From Kiloniella laminariae DSM 19542 (lineage in GTDB: Bacteria; Pseudomonadota; Alphaproteobacteria; Kiloniellales; Kiloniellaceae), in assembly GCF_000374005.1 (NCBI RefSeq), contig NZ_KB893169.1, forward strand, positions 40,631 through 93,586: a DNA stretch of 52,956 nt. Reading direction: 5' to 3'. The notes under the pieces were generated by a model. It had not been told where the DNA came from, did no database searches, and saw only the letters and a list, made by a program, of their open reading frames with translations. Positions within the stretch are counted from its first letter, which is position 1. Each line of letters begins with the position of its first letter. A program made the translations under genes and the position numbers. Below, in pieces: positions 8,112-17,390 of the stretch.

Positions 8112-9113
8112 CTACTTCATCTGGACCGAGCGCCAGATCCGGACGTTTTTGTTGTGTTCCTTGAGGGTTCGGGCGAAGGCATGTCCGCCAGTTCCGTCGG
8201 CAACAAAGTAGAGGTATTTGGTTGCTGCGGGCTGCATCACGGCCTCGAGCGCTGACCTGCCGACATTGGCAATCGGCCCCGGTGGCAGCCCGTCGATGGT
8301 GTAGGTATTATAGGCGGTCAGGGCCTTGAGATCGGCGCGGGTCAGGCTGCGCCCGAGTGCCGCCTTGCCCAAGGTAATGCCATAGGTCACGGTCGGGTCA
8401 GACTGCAGCCGCATGCTTTTGTTCAGACGGTTGACAAACACCCCGGCCACCAGCGGCCGCTCCGAAGCGATCCCGGTTTCCTTTTCGACGATCGAGGCCA
8501 GGATCAGGGCTTCTTGCGGAGACTTCAGCGGCAGGTTTTCCTGCCTTTTGTCCCAGAGTTCCTGAAGAGTTTTGCTCAAGTCCGCCTGCATGCGGTCAAT
8601 AATCGACTGGCGACTGTCGCCGCGAACAAAGTGATAGGTCTCGGGCAGCAGGCTGCCTTCGTCCGGCGTCAGGTTGATTGTGCCCTCAAGCGTCGGTTCG
8701 GCCAGCAGAAGGTCAACGATTTCCTGTGAGGTTTTGCCCTCGGGGATCGTGACCGAATAGACGATGCTCTTGCCAGATTCGAGAATGCCGATGGCCTGAT
8801 CAATGGAAATCTGGGCCGGGAAGAGATATTCCCCCGCCTTCAAGTTCTTTGACCGCTGGGTGTAGCGGGCACCCAGTTGAAACACCAGCGGGTCATCAAT
8901 CACCCCCTCTTTTACCAGCAGGTCCGAGATTTTCTCCAGCCCGGCACCGCGCGGAATCATGACAGAAACATCCTGTTGCAACGGACCGGGCGCCAGAAAA
9001 CGAACCTGAGCCGTATAGGCGAGAATCGCACAGGTCAGAACAATCAGGGCCAAAAGAAACGAGGCCCACTTCAGAAAAGCAGGCCTCGTCGTGTTTTTAG
9101 GTTCTTCGCTCAC
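8112..9113 (-). CDS. mltG: Endolytic murein transglycosylase MltG
   Basis: MltG cleaves nascent glycan strands at the inner membrane and sets peptidoglycan strand length. The 333-residue protein has one N-terminal membrane anchor (about 14-36), a LysM-like region and the YceG catalytic domain. The catalytic Glu lies in ASIVEKETG and the conserved VNRLNKSMRLQSDPTV and YNTYTIDGLPPGPI follow. It starts 11 bases after fabF and is probably the last gene of the fab operon, a usual alphaproteobacterial arrangement. Confidence 0.96.
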   Translation of the reverse strand: MSEEPKNTTRPAFLKWASFLLALIVLTCAILAYTAQVRFLAPGPLQQDVSVMIPRGAGLEKISDLLVKEGVIDDPLVFQLGARYTQRSKNLKAGEYLFPAQISIDQAIGILESGKSIVYSVTIPEGKTSQEIVDLLLAEPTLEGTINLTPDEGSLLPETYHFVRGDSRQSIIDRMQADLSKTLQELWDKRQENLPLKSPQEALILASIVEKETGIASERPLVAGVFVNRLNKSMRLQSDPTVTYGITLGKAALGRSLTRADLKALTAYNTYTIDGLPPGPIANVGRSALEAVMQPAATKYLYFVADGTGGHAFARTLKEHNKNVRIWRSVQMK

Positions 9114-9124
9114 GTGACCAACGA

Positions 9125-10387
9125 TTAACGGAATGCTTTCAGCACGAGGCTGGCATTGGTTCCGCCAAATCCAAAAGAGTTGGAAAGTGCAATATCGATC
9201 TTCCGTTCCTGCGCCTCAAGCGGCACCAGATTGATGCCACGGCATTCTTCGGAAGGATTCTCGAGGTTCAATGTCGGCGGAACAACGCCTTCTTTGATCG
9301 CCTTGATCGAGAAGATCGCCTCGACAGCACCAGCCGCCCCAAGCAGATGGCCGATTGCCGATTTGGTCGAGGACATGCAAAGGTTGTCATTGCCGCCAAA
9401 CAGGCGCTTCACAGCACCAAATTCGATCTCGTCACCCAGCGGTGTCGAGGTTCCGTGCGCGTTGATATAGTTAACATCTGACGCGGAAATCCCGGCACGT
9501 TTCAATGCAGCGGACATGGCCCGGAAACCACCATTGCCATCCGCAGGAGGCGCGGTGATGTGATAGGCATCCCCGGAGAGACCGTAGCCGACAACTTCAC
9601 CATAGATGGTCGCGCCACGGGCCTTGGCGTGTTCGAGTTCTTCAAGCACAACAGCCCCGGCACCCTCGCCCATGACAAAACCGTCACGTCCCTGATCCCA
9701 AGGCCGCGAGCCTTTTTCTGGCGCATCGTTGTAGCCGGAAGACAGCGCACGCGAAGCACAGAAGCCAGCGATACCAAGTCGGCAAACCGCGGCCTCAGCT
9801 CCACCAGCAATCATCACGTCGGCATCGTCGAGCATGATCAGCCGCGCCGCATCGCCAATGGCGTGCGCCCCGGTAGAACAGGCTGTCACAACCGCGTGGT
9901 TCGGGCCTTTATAGCCGTACTTGATGGAAACCTGGCCTGAAACCAGATTGATCAAGGCCGAAGGAATGAAAAAGGGAGAAAGCTTGCGCGGGCCTTTTTC
10001 CTCGAGAAGCAGAGCCCCGTTGGCGATTGCCTGCAGTCCCCCGATGCCCGAGCCGATCATGACACCGGTGCGAAACTGGCTTTCCTCGTTTGGCGGTTCC
10101 CAACCGGAATCCTCAATGGCCTGCTGTGCCGCAGCCATCCCAAAAACGATAAAAGGATCCAGTTTCCGGCGATCTTTTAAAGGGACGAATTCTTCGACAT
10201 TGAATTTTCCGTCCGCGGTTTCGCCGACAGGAACCTGCCCGGCAATCTGGGAAGGAAGATCCGAAACCTCGAAACCTTCGATTTTGTTGATACCGGATTC
10301 CCCGTTGATGAGACGTGACCAGATGTGATCAACGCCACTTCCCAGTGGAGAAACCATACCGAGACCGGTAATTACGACACGACGCAT
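9125..10387 (-). CDS. fabF: 3-oxoacyl-[acyl-carrier-protein] synthase II
   Basis: FabF condenses malonyl-ACP with growing acyl-ACP chains in type II fatty-acid synthesis. The 420-residue protein starts RRVVITGLGMVSPLG. It has the nucleophile Cys in VTACSTGAHAIGDA and the two catalytic His in NAHGTSTPLGD and SAIGHLLGAAGAVE, ending in SFGFGGTNASLV. Its only close upstream gene is acpP, from which it is separated by an intrinsic terminator. Substrates are ACP-bound acyl chains made by the neighbouring fabD and fabG products. Confidence 0.98.
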   Translation of the reverse strand: MRRVVITGLGMVSPLGSGVDHIWSRLINGESGINKIEGFEVSDLPSQIAGQVPVGETADGKFNVEEFVPLKDRRKLDPFIVFGMAAAQQAIEDSGWEPPNEESQFRTGVMIGSGIGGLQAIANGALLLEEKGPRKLSPFFIPSALINLVSGQVSIKYGYKGPNHAVVTACSTGAHAIGDAARLIMLDDADVMIAGGAEAAVCRLGIAGFCASRALSSGYNDAPEKGSRPWDQGRDGFVMGEGAGAVVLEELEHAKARGATIYGEVVGYGLSGDAYHITAPPADGNGGFRAMSAALKRAGISASDVNYINAHGTSTPLGDEIEFGAVKRLFGGNDNLCMSSTKSAIGHLLGAAGAVEAIFSIKAIKEGVVPPTLNLENPSEECRGINLVPLEAQERKIDIALSNSFGFGGTNASLVLKAFR

Positions 10388-10423
10388 GATACTGTGATGT
10401 CTCTATACTATTTAAAGACGAAA

Positions 10424-10446
10424 ACGCCGGGACGTTGTCCCGGCGT
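10424..10446 (-). terminator. Intrinsic terminator between acpP and fabF
   Basis: A perfect 10-bp stem (ACGCCGGGAC with GTCCCGGCGT) closes a 3-nt loop. On the minus strand it is followed by TTTTCGTCTTT. It lies after the acpP stop codon (10455) and 37 bases before fabF, so it should make most transcripts end after acpP, with read-through feeding fabF and mltG. Confidence 0.85.
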
Positions 10447-10454
10447 AAAAACGA

Positions 10455-10691
10455 TTAAACGTTTTCCGAAATGAAATCGACAGCGTTCTGAACTGTGACG
10501 ATTTTCTCGGCTGCATCATCAGGAATCTCACAACCGAACTCTTCTTCGAAAGCCATAACGAGTTCGACGGTATCCAGACTGTCCGCACCGAGGTCATCGA
10601 TGAAACTTGCAGAATTTACAACTTTGGACTCTTCAACACCCAGGTGTTCAACTACAATTTTTTTAACGCGATCAGCGACATCGTTGCTCAT
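10455..10691 (-). CDS. acpP: Acyl carrier protein
   Basis: ACP carries growing acyl chains on a 4'-phosphopantetheine arm. The 78-residue acidic protein has the [20 protein letters not shown] motif, whose Ser (in ADSLD) takes the prosthetic group. Start [17 protein letters not shown] and length are typical. It lies between fabG and fabF and is followed by a strong terminator, in keeping with the high molar need for ACP. Confidence 0.98.
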   Translation of the reverse strand: MSNDVADRVKKIVVEHLGVEESKVVNSASFIDDLGADSLDTVELVMAFEEEFGCEIPDDAAEKIVTVQNAVDFISENV

Positions 10692-10877
10692 AAAACTTAG
10701 CCCTTAACTAATTATCGCCTTTCGGCGGAGTTTCTTTATGGCCGTATGGCCTGAATTCCTATTATTTCCCTGCATTCTGCAGAGAGGCGCCGCCTCATAA
10801 CACACTTTTCAGCGGCTTGCCAACGCCCTTGACGTATATCCTTCATAAAGATTCCACGCCAAGGGGTCAATTACAGA

Positions 10878-11618
10878 TTATATCATGGCCATTCCGCCAT
10901 TCACATGCAAGGTCTGTCCTGTAACGTAGGCAGCCTCGTTACTCGCGAGATAGGCAACAGACGCCGCAATGTCTTCCGGCGAACCCAGACGGTCACAGGG
11001 GATCGTGCTCAGAAGCTTTGCTTTCTGCTCGTCTGCAAGAACATCTGTCATGGCTGTCTGGATAAAGCCAGGAGCAACACAGTTTACGGTAATTCCGCGC
11101 GACGCGATTTCCTGGGCCAGTGATTTACTCATGCCGATCAGGCCCGCCTTGGAGGCAGCATAGTTGGTCTGCCCCGCATTGCCAGTTGTCCCGACAACAG
11201 AGGTAATGCCGATAATCCGGCCCCAGCGGCGTTTCATCATGCCCCGCATGCAGGCCTTTGCCAGGCGGAAACTTGCAGTCAGATTAACCGCCAGCACCAT
11301 ATCCCAGTCTTCGTCTTTCAGACGCATCGCCAGGTTGTCCCGGGTCAGGCCCGCATTGTTGACGAGGATATCCACCTGGCCCATTGCCTCTTCCGACCGT
11401 TTGATCAGATCAGCCGGAGCATCGGTTTCGGACAGGTTGGCAGGCAGGACAAAAACCCGTTCCCCGCCAAGGTCAGCCGCAACCTTTTCCAGGGCCTCGA
11501 CCCTTGTACCGGAAAGGCCGACTGTCGCCCCCTGGGCGTGCAAGGCAGCAGCAATTGCATGCCCGATGCCACCAGAGGCACCTGTAACCAGGGCAGTTTT
11601 GCCGGAAAGATCAAACAT
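10878..11618 (-). CDS. fabG: 3-oxoacyl-[acyl-carrier-protein] reductase
   Basis: FabG reduces 3-oxoacyl-ACP with NADPH in the elongation cycle. The 246-residue SDR has TGASGGIG, NNAGLTRDNLAMRL, the catalytic Ser (ITSVVG), Tyr/Lys (YAASK) and the C-terminal TGQTLHVNGGMAMI, which is diagnostic for FabG rather than a generic SDR. It sits between fabD and acpP on the same strand. Gaps of 135 and 186 bases on either side suggest extra promoters or leaders. Confidence 0.97.
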   Translation of the reverse strand: MFDLSGKTALVTGASGGIGHAIAAALHAQGATVGLSGTRVEALEKVAADLGGERVFVLPANLSETDAPADLIKRSEEAMGQVDILVNNAGLTRDNLAMRLKDEDWDMVLAVNLTASFRLAKACMRGMMKRRWGRIIGITSVVGTTGNAGQTNYAASKAGLIGMSKSLAQEIASRGITVNCVAPGFIQTAMTDVLADEQKAKLLSTIPCDRLGSPEDIAASVAYLASNEAAYVTGQTLHVNGGMAMI

Positions 11619-11728
11619 CAGTAACTCCTAGAAATATATATCGCCGGGAAAGAGTACCCAATCCGGGTACACAGACCAAGCGGCAAGAAAATTGTGCACG
11701 ATTATTAAAGGCGGCGGGTATTAAAGAT

Positions 11729-11748
11729 GGCGGGCATCAAAGCCCGCC
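11729..11748 (-). terminator. GC-rich hairpin after fabD
   Basis: GGCGGGC and GCCCGCC form a 7-bp stem around a 6-nt loop directly after the fabD stop codon (11754). On the minus strand it is followed by ATCTTTAA, a weak T tract. It may partly terminate fabD transcripts before fabG. Confidence 0.5.
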
Positions 11749-11753
11749 TCAAT

Positions 11754-12695
11754 TTAAAGCGCCTTGAGCAGTTCCTCGATTTCTGCCGGTGTCCCGGCAT
11801 TGGCGGACTCAAGTTCCTTGTCGATACGACGCACCAGACCGCTCAGGACTTTCCCGGCACCCAGTTCCACCAGCTGCTCAACGCCCTGCTCCTTCATAAA
11901 GAGAACAGATTCGCGCCAGCGCACCACGCCGGTTACCTGCTGGACCAGAAAATTCCGAATCGCTTCCGGGTCGCTGACAAAATCAACGGCAACGTTGCTG
12001 ATGACCGGCAGAGACGGTGCGCGCAGGGTCACGCCCGCCAGCGCCTCGGCCATAACATCGGCGGCAGGTGCCATAAGAGAACAGTGGAATGGCGCGCTGA
12101 CTGGCAGCAACAATGCCCGCTTGGCACCTTTTTCCTTGGCAATATCCAGCGCCCGCTCGATTGCACCCCGATGCCCGCTGATCACCACCTGGCCCGGCGC
12201 GTTGTCATTGGCAGCAGAACAGACTTCACCCTGTGCGGCTTCCCTGGCAACAGCCTGGGCTTCCTCAAAATCCAGTCCAAGCAAAGCAGCCATTGCCCCC
12301 TGCCCTACAGGAACCGCCTGCTGCATGGACTGGCCACGCAACTTCAGCAATCTTGCCGCATCCGACAATTCCAGTGCGCCCACAGCCGCAAGGGCCGAGT
12401 ATTCGCCCAGGGAATGCCCGGCGACACAGATACCGCGGTCTGCCAGGTTAAAATTACCTTCGCTCTGGAGAATACGCACAACAGCCATACTCACTGCCAT
12501 CAAGGCTGGTTGAGCATTTTCTGTCAGGGTCAGATCTCCCTCAGGTCCCTCAAACATCAGCTTTGAAAGCTTCTGACCAAGAGCGTCGTCAACTTCCTCA
12601 AACACCTGGCGGGCAACGGGATAGGCTTCGGCCAGTTCCTTGCCCATGCCGACAACCTGTGATCCTTGACCAGGAAAGACAAAAGCACGTTTCAT
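11754..12695 (-). CDS. fabD: Malonyl-CoA:ACP transacylase
   Basis: FabD loads malonyl groups from CoA onto ACP, the first step of chain elongation. The 313-residue protein begins AFVFPGQGSQ and has the nucleophile Ser in GHSLGEYSA, the Arg/His pair with the His in SAPFHCSLM, and a normal C-terminus. It is the first gene of the fab cluster and is divergent from the ribosomal rpsF operon across a 522-bp gap. Confidence 0.97.
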   Translation of the reverse strand: MKRAFVFPGQGSQVVGMGKELAEAYPVARQVFEEVDDALGQKLSKLMFEGPEGDLTLTENAQPALMAVSMAVVRILQSEGNFNLADRGICVAGHSLGEYSALAAVGALELSDAARLLKLRGQSMQQAVPVGQGAMAALLGLDFEEAQAVAREAAQGEVCSAANDNAPGQVVISGHRGAIERALDIAKEKGAKRALLLPVSAPFHCSLMAPAADVMAEALAGVTLRAPSLPVISNVAVDFVSDPEAIRNFLVQQVTGVVRWRESVLFMKEQGVEQLVELGAGKVLSGLVRRIDKELESANAGTPAEIEELLKAL

Positions 12696-13217
12696 ATTGT
12701 TATTCCTCTACTGCAATCATTTCAAACCCTGCCCGGAAGCCTGTAGGCAAAAAACAGATACACATCCGAAACCAGCGCCGATTTTAGTTCCTGCCCTGTT
12801 CCCAGCCCGACGGCCTCTGAATAACCCTCTGCATAAAAAGGGCAGCAAAAGCGTCGTTCTCTACGGGTTCAATTCTGGCCCATATTATTCTGGCCCAGAA
12901 ATAGCCCTGTCCGGCAAAAGATGCAATAAATTGCGCAGCAAATCGTCCGGCAAGCTGCTTTCCCTGCTGCGCCACCCTTGAAAAACAATTCGGACAAACT
13001 CTGAATATACCATATATATCAGTCAAATAACATAGAGACAAAGCACATGAAAAACCCGCATGACTCACGGGACTTGACCCGTTCCGCAGGATCGCTATAT
13101 TCCGCTTCGTCTATCCGCAATAAATCAACTCCTTGCTGGTGACCTCTAGCGGATCATGAGGACGCCAGCTCCGGATAAGGGTTTTCAGCCCTTTCCACAA
13201 AGCCGTGAGGAGTAACT
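12696..13217. other. Intergenic region between fabD and rpsF
   Basis: This 522-bp gap holds the divergent promoters of the fab and ribosomal operons. A 94-codon minus-strand frame inside it has no family features, and I do not call it. The only clear elements are the rpsF promoter and its roughly 110-nt leader. Confidence 0.6.
13074..13101 (+). promoter_or_regulatory. Promoter of the rpsF-rpsR-rplI operon
   Basis: TTGACC (13074-13079) and TATATT (13096-13101) are 16 bases apart. The transcript would start near 13108, giving a leader of about 110 nt with a CTCCGG element and GGG/CCC-paired stems before the GGAG ribosome binding site. S6:S18 autoregulatory leaders of other bacteria contain a CCG-bearing hairpin. 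Whether this one works that way is inference. Confidence 0.6.
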
Positions 13218-13685
13218 ATGGCTTTTTATGAGTGTGTATACATCGCACGTCAGGACATCTCGTCCTCTCAGGTCGATGCACTAACCGAACAGTTCACCAC
13301 CATCATCACTGAAAATGGTGGTTCTGTTGCAAAAACAGAATACTGGGGTCTGCGTAACTTGGCTTACCGCGTCAAGAAAAACCGCAAGGGCCACTACGTT
13401 CTTCTGAACATCGATGCACCTGCTGCTGCGATCCTCGAAATGGAACGTATCATGCTGTTGAACGAAGATGTTCTGCGTACCCTTACCCTGCGCGTTGATG
13501 AACTGGAAGAAGGTCCTTCCGTTATCATGCAGAATCGTGGCAGCCGTGATGAACGCGGTGGTCGTGGTGGTCGTGGCGGTCGTGAAGACCGTGGTGATCG
13601 TGGTGATCGTGGCGATCGCGGTGGTGACCGTGGTGGCCGTGGTGGCGATCGCGCTCCGCGCGATGCAGCTCCAGCAGCTAACTAA
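13218..13685 (+). CDS. rpsF: 30S ribosomal protein S6 with RGG-rich tail
   Basis: S6 binds S18 and the central domain of 16S rRNA in the 30S platform. Residues 1 to about 105 are the normal fold ([45 protein letters not shown]). About 50 more residues form a low-complexity Arg/Gly/Asp tail of RGG, RGGR and RGDRGD units ending in APAAN. E. coli S6 has an acidic tail instead. Start ATG has GAGGAG upstream. It is the first gene of rpsF-rpsR-rplI. Confidence 0.98.
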   Translation: MAFYECVYIARQDISSSQVDALTEQFTTIITENGGSVAKTEYWGLRNLAYRVKKNRKGHYVLLNIDAPAAAILEMERIMLLNEDVLRTLTLRVDELEEGPSVIMQNRGSRDERGGRGGRGGREDRGDRGDRGDRGGDRGGRGGDRAPRDAAPAAN

Positions 13686-13697
13686 GGGAGAACAGAC

Positions 13698-13955
13698 ATG
13701 GCCGTTCAGATCGTAAGCCAGGGCGTTGGTTCCCGTCGTCCTTTCAACCGTCGTCGTAAAAGCTGCCCGTTCTCTGGTTCAAATGCACCAAAGATCGACT
13801 ACAAAGACACCCGTCTTCTGCAGCGTTTCATTTCCGAGCGCGGTAAAATTGTACCAAGCCGCATAACCGCAGTATCTGCCAAAAAGCAGCGTGAACTTGC
13901 CAAGGCAATCAAACGCTCCCGCTTCCTGGCTCTTCTGCCATACATCATCGGTTAA
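13698..13955 (+). CDS. rpsR: 30S ribosomal protein S18
   Basis: S18 pairs with S6 on the small subunit. The 85-residue basic protein has [34 protein letters not shown] and the [11 protein letters not shown] end. One Cys remains of the Zn-ribbon form. It follows rpsF by 12 bases with a GGGAG site. Confidence 0.98.
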   Translation: MAVQIVSQGVGSRRPFNRRRKSCPFSGSNAPKIDYKDTRLLQRFISERGKIVPSRITAVSAKKQRELAKAIKRSRFLALLPYIIG

Positions 13956-13971
13956 GGAAGGAGATAGTATT

Positions 13972-14535
13972 ATGCAAGTCGTCCTTCTCGAGCGTATCGA
14001 AAAGCTTGGCCAGATGGGTGATGTGGTTTCGGTTAAGCCGGGCTACGCACGTAACTTCCTGCTGCCAAAGCGGAAAGCAATGCGCGCAACCAAAAGCAAC
14101 CTTGCACAGTTTGAAGCTCAACGTGCTCAGCTTGAAGCAACTAACCTTCAGCTCCGCGATGAAGCACAGCAGGTTGCCGGGAAACTGGAAGGTCTCGTTG
14201 TTTCCCTGATCCGTCAGGCTGGTGATTCCGGCCAGCTGTACGGTTCCGTGAACACACGTGACATTTCTGACGCTGTTGCCGAAGCAGGCATCACCATCAA
14301 CCGTAGCCAGGTCGTTCTCGACAAGGTCATCAAAACTCTTGGTCTGCACGATGTTAAAGTCGTTCTGCACCCAGAAGTTTCTGTTGGCATCGTCGTCAAC
14401 GCAGCACGTTCTCTGGAAGAAGCAAAGCTTCAGGTGAAAACCGATGCACCTGTTTCTTCCCGTGATGCTGAAGCTGCTGAAGCAGAAGCTGAAGTAGAAG
14501 AAGTTCTTGAGACAGAAAGCGAAAGCGAAGAGTAA
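13972..14535 (+). CDS. rplI: 50S ribosomal protein L9
   Basis: L9 binds 23S rRNA near the L1 stalk and helps keep the reading frame. The N-terminal domain ([32 protein letters not shown]) is conserved, followed by the long connecting helix and the C-terminal domain to about residue 148. About 40 further residues form an acidic Glu/Ala tail ending in ETESESEE, common in alphaproteobacteria. ATG 13972 is chosen because AAGGAAGGAG lies just upstream. A strong terminator follows. Confidence 0.97.
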   Translation: MQVVLLERIEKLGQMGDVVSVKPGYARNFLLPKRKAMRATKSNLAQFEAQRAQLEATNLQLRDEAQQVAGKLEGLVVSLIRQAGDSGQLYGSVNTRDISDAVAEAGITINRSQVVLDKVIKTLGLHDVKVVLHPEVSVGIVVNAARSLEEAKLQVKTDAPVSSRDAEAAEAEAEVEEVLETESESEE

Positions 14536-14568
14536 TCTTCTCTTTTCCATCTGGATCATGTTATTGAG

Positions 14569-14597
14569 ACGGCGCCCGATGTGGCGCCGTTTTCATT
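14569..14597 (+). terminator. Intrinsic terminator after rplI
   Basis: ACGGCGCC and GGCGCCGT form an 8-bp stem around a 6-nt loop (CGATGT), followed by TTTCATTT. It ends the rpsF-rpsR-rplI operon, so dnaB has its own promoter in the 135 bp that follow. Confidence 0.85.
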
Positions 14598-14731
14598 TCC
14601 AATCTGTACTTCCCCAGTCGAGATCGCTACATTCACAATCCGGCACACCAGAAGGGAATCGGTCACAAGGCTGATCCCGGAAATCATTGGGGTGTGTTTA
14701 AAAAATAACGATAGATGCAAGCTTGAGGCCC

Positions 14732-16324
14732 ATGGAAGACGACGCGATTCCTCCCTATGATTCAGACATTCCCTATGATGATGGTCATGATCATGATTCC
14801 ATGGGGCATGATGCCATGGGACTGATGGACCACGACAATATGGGGCATCATGGCCCGGAGTTGCGCTCTCCACCTCATAACTATGAAGTAGAACAGGCCC
14901 TGCTTGGCGCTGTCCTGGCGAACAACAAGGCTTTTGAGCGCATCTCGGACTTTCTCTTGCCTGCGCACTTTGCCGATCCCGCCCATGCTGAAATCTTTCA
15001 GGCCTGTAAAACCCTGATCGAGCGGGGACAGCTGGCCAACGCCACAACCCTGAAGAACTATTTTTCCGGCAGTGGCAGCCTGGAAGAGCTGGGCGGCACC
15101 AGTTATCTTGCCGAGTTGCAAAGCAGCGTTGTCACCATCATCAACGCCTCCGAATATGGCAAGATCATCCATGACCTCTATATCCGGCGCGAACTGATCA
15201 ATCTCGGCGAAGAAGTCGTTATCAACGCCCACACCCATGATCTGGATCTTTCAGCCACCCAGCAGATTGAAGGCGCGGAGCAGAAACTCTATCGATTGGC
15301 CGAGGCAGGCCAGACAGAAGGCGGCTTTGTTTCTTTTGGCGATGCGCTGGCCACTTCGATCAACTATATTAACGTCGCGATGAAACAGGGCGACGGCCTG
15401 GCCGGAATTTCCAGCGGCCTGCGCGATGTCGACAAGCTGCTCGGTGGCTTCCACCATTCAGATCTGATCATTCTTGCTGCCCGCCCCTCTATGGGGAAAA
15501 CCGCTTTTGTCACCAACATCGCGTTCAACATCGCCCAGGCGACAAAACCCGGCCACAACGCCGATGGCGACGAAACCGAAATCCCCATGTCCGTGGCTTT
15601 TTTCTCGCTCGAGATGTCAGCAGATCAGCTCGCCAGCAGGATTCTGTCCTCTGCCGCGGAGATGCCATCCCACCTGATGCGTCGTGGGGAACTGGACAAC
15701 GACCAGTTCGAACACGTCTTCCAGGTCAGCCGTGCCCTGTCAAACTACAAACTCTTTATCGATGACACGCCGAACCTGACTATCCCCGGTTTGCGCAACC
15801 GCGTCCGCCGTCTGAAGCGACAGCACGGACTGGATATTATCATCGTCGATTACCTGCAGCTGATGTCTGGTGCTCCCGGTGGCAACAGTGACAGCCGCGT
15901 CCAGGAGGTCTCGGAGATTTCCCGTGGACTGAAAGGGATCGCCAAAGAGATGAACGTGCCCGTTATCGCCCTGTCCCAGCTCTCGCGTCAGACGGAACAG
16001 CGCGAAGACAAAAGACCCCAGCTCTCGGATTTGCGCGAATCCGGATCGATTGAGCAGGACGCCGATGTGGTGCTTTTCCTCTACCGTGATGAATACTATA
16101 TAGCCCGTGAAAAACCGGGTCAGGGTGCCGAGGATTCCACCGACCGTTTCCACGAGAAACTGGCCAACCATGAAGCCCGTCTCGAAGCTGCGAGAAACAA
16201 GGCCGAGATGATTATCGGCAAGCAGCGTCATGGCCCCATCGGGACAGTCGAGCTGCACTTTAACGGCGAGTTCACCAAATTTTCTGACCTTGCTCCTGAC
16301 GACCACCTGCCGGAACATCACTAA
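14732..16324 (+). CDS. dnaB: Replicative DNA helicase DnaB with His/Asp/Met-rich N-terminus
   Basis: DnaB is the hexameric 5'-3' helicase at the replication fork. After the N-terminal domain (NYEVEQALLGAVLANN to about residue 150) come the linker and the RecA-type motor with Walker A ARPSMGKTA, Walker B IIIVDYLQLM, the arginine-finger region and SDLRESGSIEQDADVV. It is about 530 residues; E. coli DnaB has 471. Residues 1-45 are extra, and 16-40 carry six His, several Asp and four Met (DDGHDHDSMGHD, MDHDNMGHHG). ATG 14732 is preferred; TTG 14723 is possible in the same frame. No ATP-site residue is missing. Confidence 0.96.
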   Translation: MEDDAIPPYDSDIPYDDGHDHDSMGHDAMGLMDHDNMGHHGPELRSPPHNYEVEQALLGAVLANNKAFERISDFLLPAHFADPAHAEIFQACKTLIERGQLANATTLKNYFSGSGSLEELGGTSYLAELQSSVVTIINASEYGKIIHDLYIRRELINLGEEVVINAHTHDLDLSATQQIEGAEQKLYRLAEAGQTEGGFVSFGDALATSINYINVAMKQGDGLAGISSGLRDVDKLLGGFHHSDLIILAARPSMGKTAFVTNIAFNIAQATKPGHNADGDETEIPMSVAFFSLEMSADQLASRILSSAAEMPSHLMRRGELDNDQFEHVFQVSRALSNYKLFIDDTPNLTIPGLRNRVRRLKRQHGLDIIIVDYLQLMSGAPGGNSDSRVQEVSEISRGLKGIAKEMNVPVIALSQLSRQTEQREDKRPQLSDLRESGSIEQDADVVLFLYRDEYYIAREKPGQGAEDSTDRFHEKLANHEARLEAARNKAEMIIGKQRHGPIGTVELHFNGEFTKFSDLAPDDHLPEHH

Positions 16325-16616
16325 TCCCCAGACAGCCAATCTGAGGAAGAGATTTTTTTGTTCAATATCAATTAATTATCTAGTCACGAACAGGTCCCAA
16401 ACATTCCACTGGAGAACTCCCGGCACAGCCGAGGAAATCTTTTGTGTAACAGTTGTGTAATAGCAGGTTGTTATCTCACTGGAATCACGTCAAAATCCCT
16501 CGATAATTTTTCAGGTTAAGGCCTCAGGGTTTCTCTGGAAATACGATCATACCAAGGATTGCCAACCCTTTAGGTCCGGCGATCTCTGCAACAGAAAGAT
16601 CCCGACGGTTTACGCG

Positions 16617-17390
16617 ATGCCCCTTATTCAACCCCTTGGTCGCCTGACCCTTGCCTTCCTTGAGATCATCGGCCGCCTGTCGATTTTCGCCTCAGCTGCG
16701 ATCTCCCACTGTTTTCGCCCGCCCTTTTATCCCAGGCTGATTCTAAAACAGATGATTGAAGTCGGGTATTATTCCCTGCCCGTGGTTGGTCTCACCGCCA
16801 TTTTTACCGGCATGGTTCTGGCCTTGCAGAGTTACACTGGCTTCGCTCGTTTTTCTGCCGAGAGCGCCATCCCCAACGTGGTGATCGTCTCGATCACCCG
16901 TGAGCTGGGACCAGTCCTGGCCGGACTGATGGTTGCCGGTCGTGTTGGAGCTGCGATGGCTGCAGAAATTGGCACGATGCGGGTCACCGAGCAAATTGAC
17001 GCGCTTTACACCCTGGCAACCAATCCTTTCAAATATTTGATTGCTCCCCGAGTGATCGCCGGGGTATTGACCTTGCCGATACTGGTGCTGGTTGCCGATA
17101 CCATCGGCGTGTTTGGTGGATATCTTGTCGCGGTTCACAAACTTGGTTTCAACCCCGCAACCTATCTGAAAAATACTCTGGATTTCATGCAGGCGATCGA
17201 CGTGATCTCCGGCCTGGTCAAGGCCGCAGCTTTTGGCTTCATCATCACCCTGATGGGCTGTTACCACGGCTTCAACTCCAAGGGCGGCGCCCAGGGTGTC
17301 GGATCCGCCACCACCAACGCGGTTGTCTCAGCCTCGATTTTGATCCTGACTTTCAACTATCTGATCACCGAGCTGTTTTTCTCACGATGA
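16617..17390 (+). CDS. mlaE: MlaE-type lipid-transport ABC permease
   Basis: It is the inner-membrane permease of a Mla-type system that moves phospholipid between the outer and inner membranes. The 257-residue protein has the MlaE domain with about five membrane segments, including IFTGMVLALQSYTGFARF, ITRELGPVLAGLMVAGRVGAAMAAEIG, the conserved TEQIDAL, and a C-terminal ILTFNYLITELFF. It overlaps mlaF by four bases (ATGA), so the two are coupled. The usual third gene, the MCE protein mlaD, is not next to them. Confidence 0.93.
   Translation: MPLIQPLGRLTLAFLEIIGRLSIFASAAISHCFRPPFYPRLILKQMIEVGYYSLPVVGLTAIFTGMVLALQSYTGFARFSAESAIPNVVIVSITRELGPVLAGLMVAGRVGAAMAAEIGTMRVTEQIDALYTLATNPFKYLIAPRVIAGVLTLPILVLVADTIGVFGGYLVAVHKLGFNPATYLKNTLDFMQAIDVISGLVKAAAFGFIITLMGCYHGFNSKGGAQGVGSATTNAVVSASILILTFNYLITELFFSR

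Noticed and set aside
12784-13068. 94-codon frame between fabD and rpsF
   Set aside because: No family features and it lies over the region expected to hold promoters.
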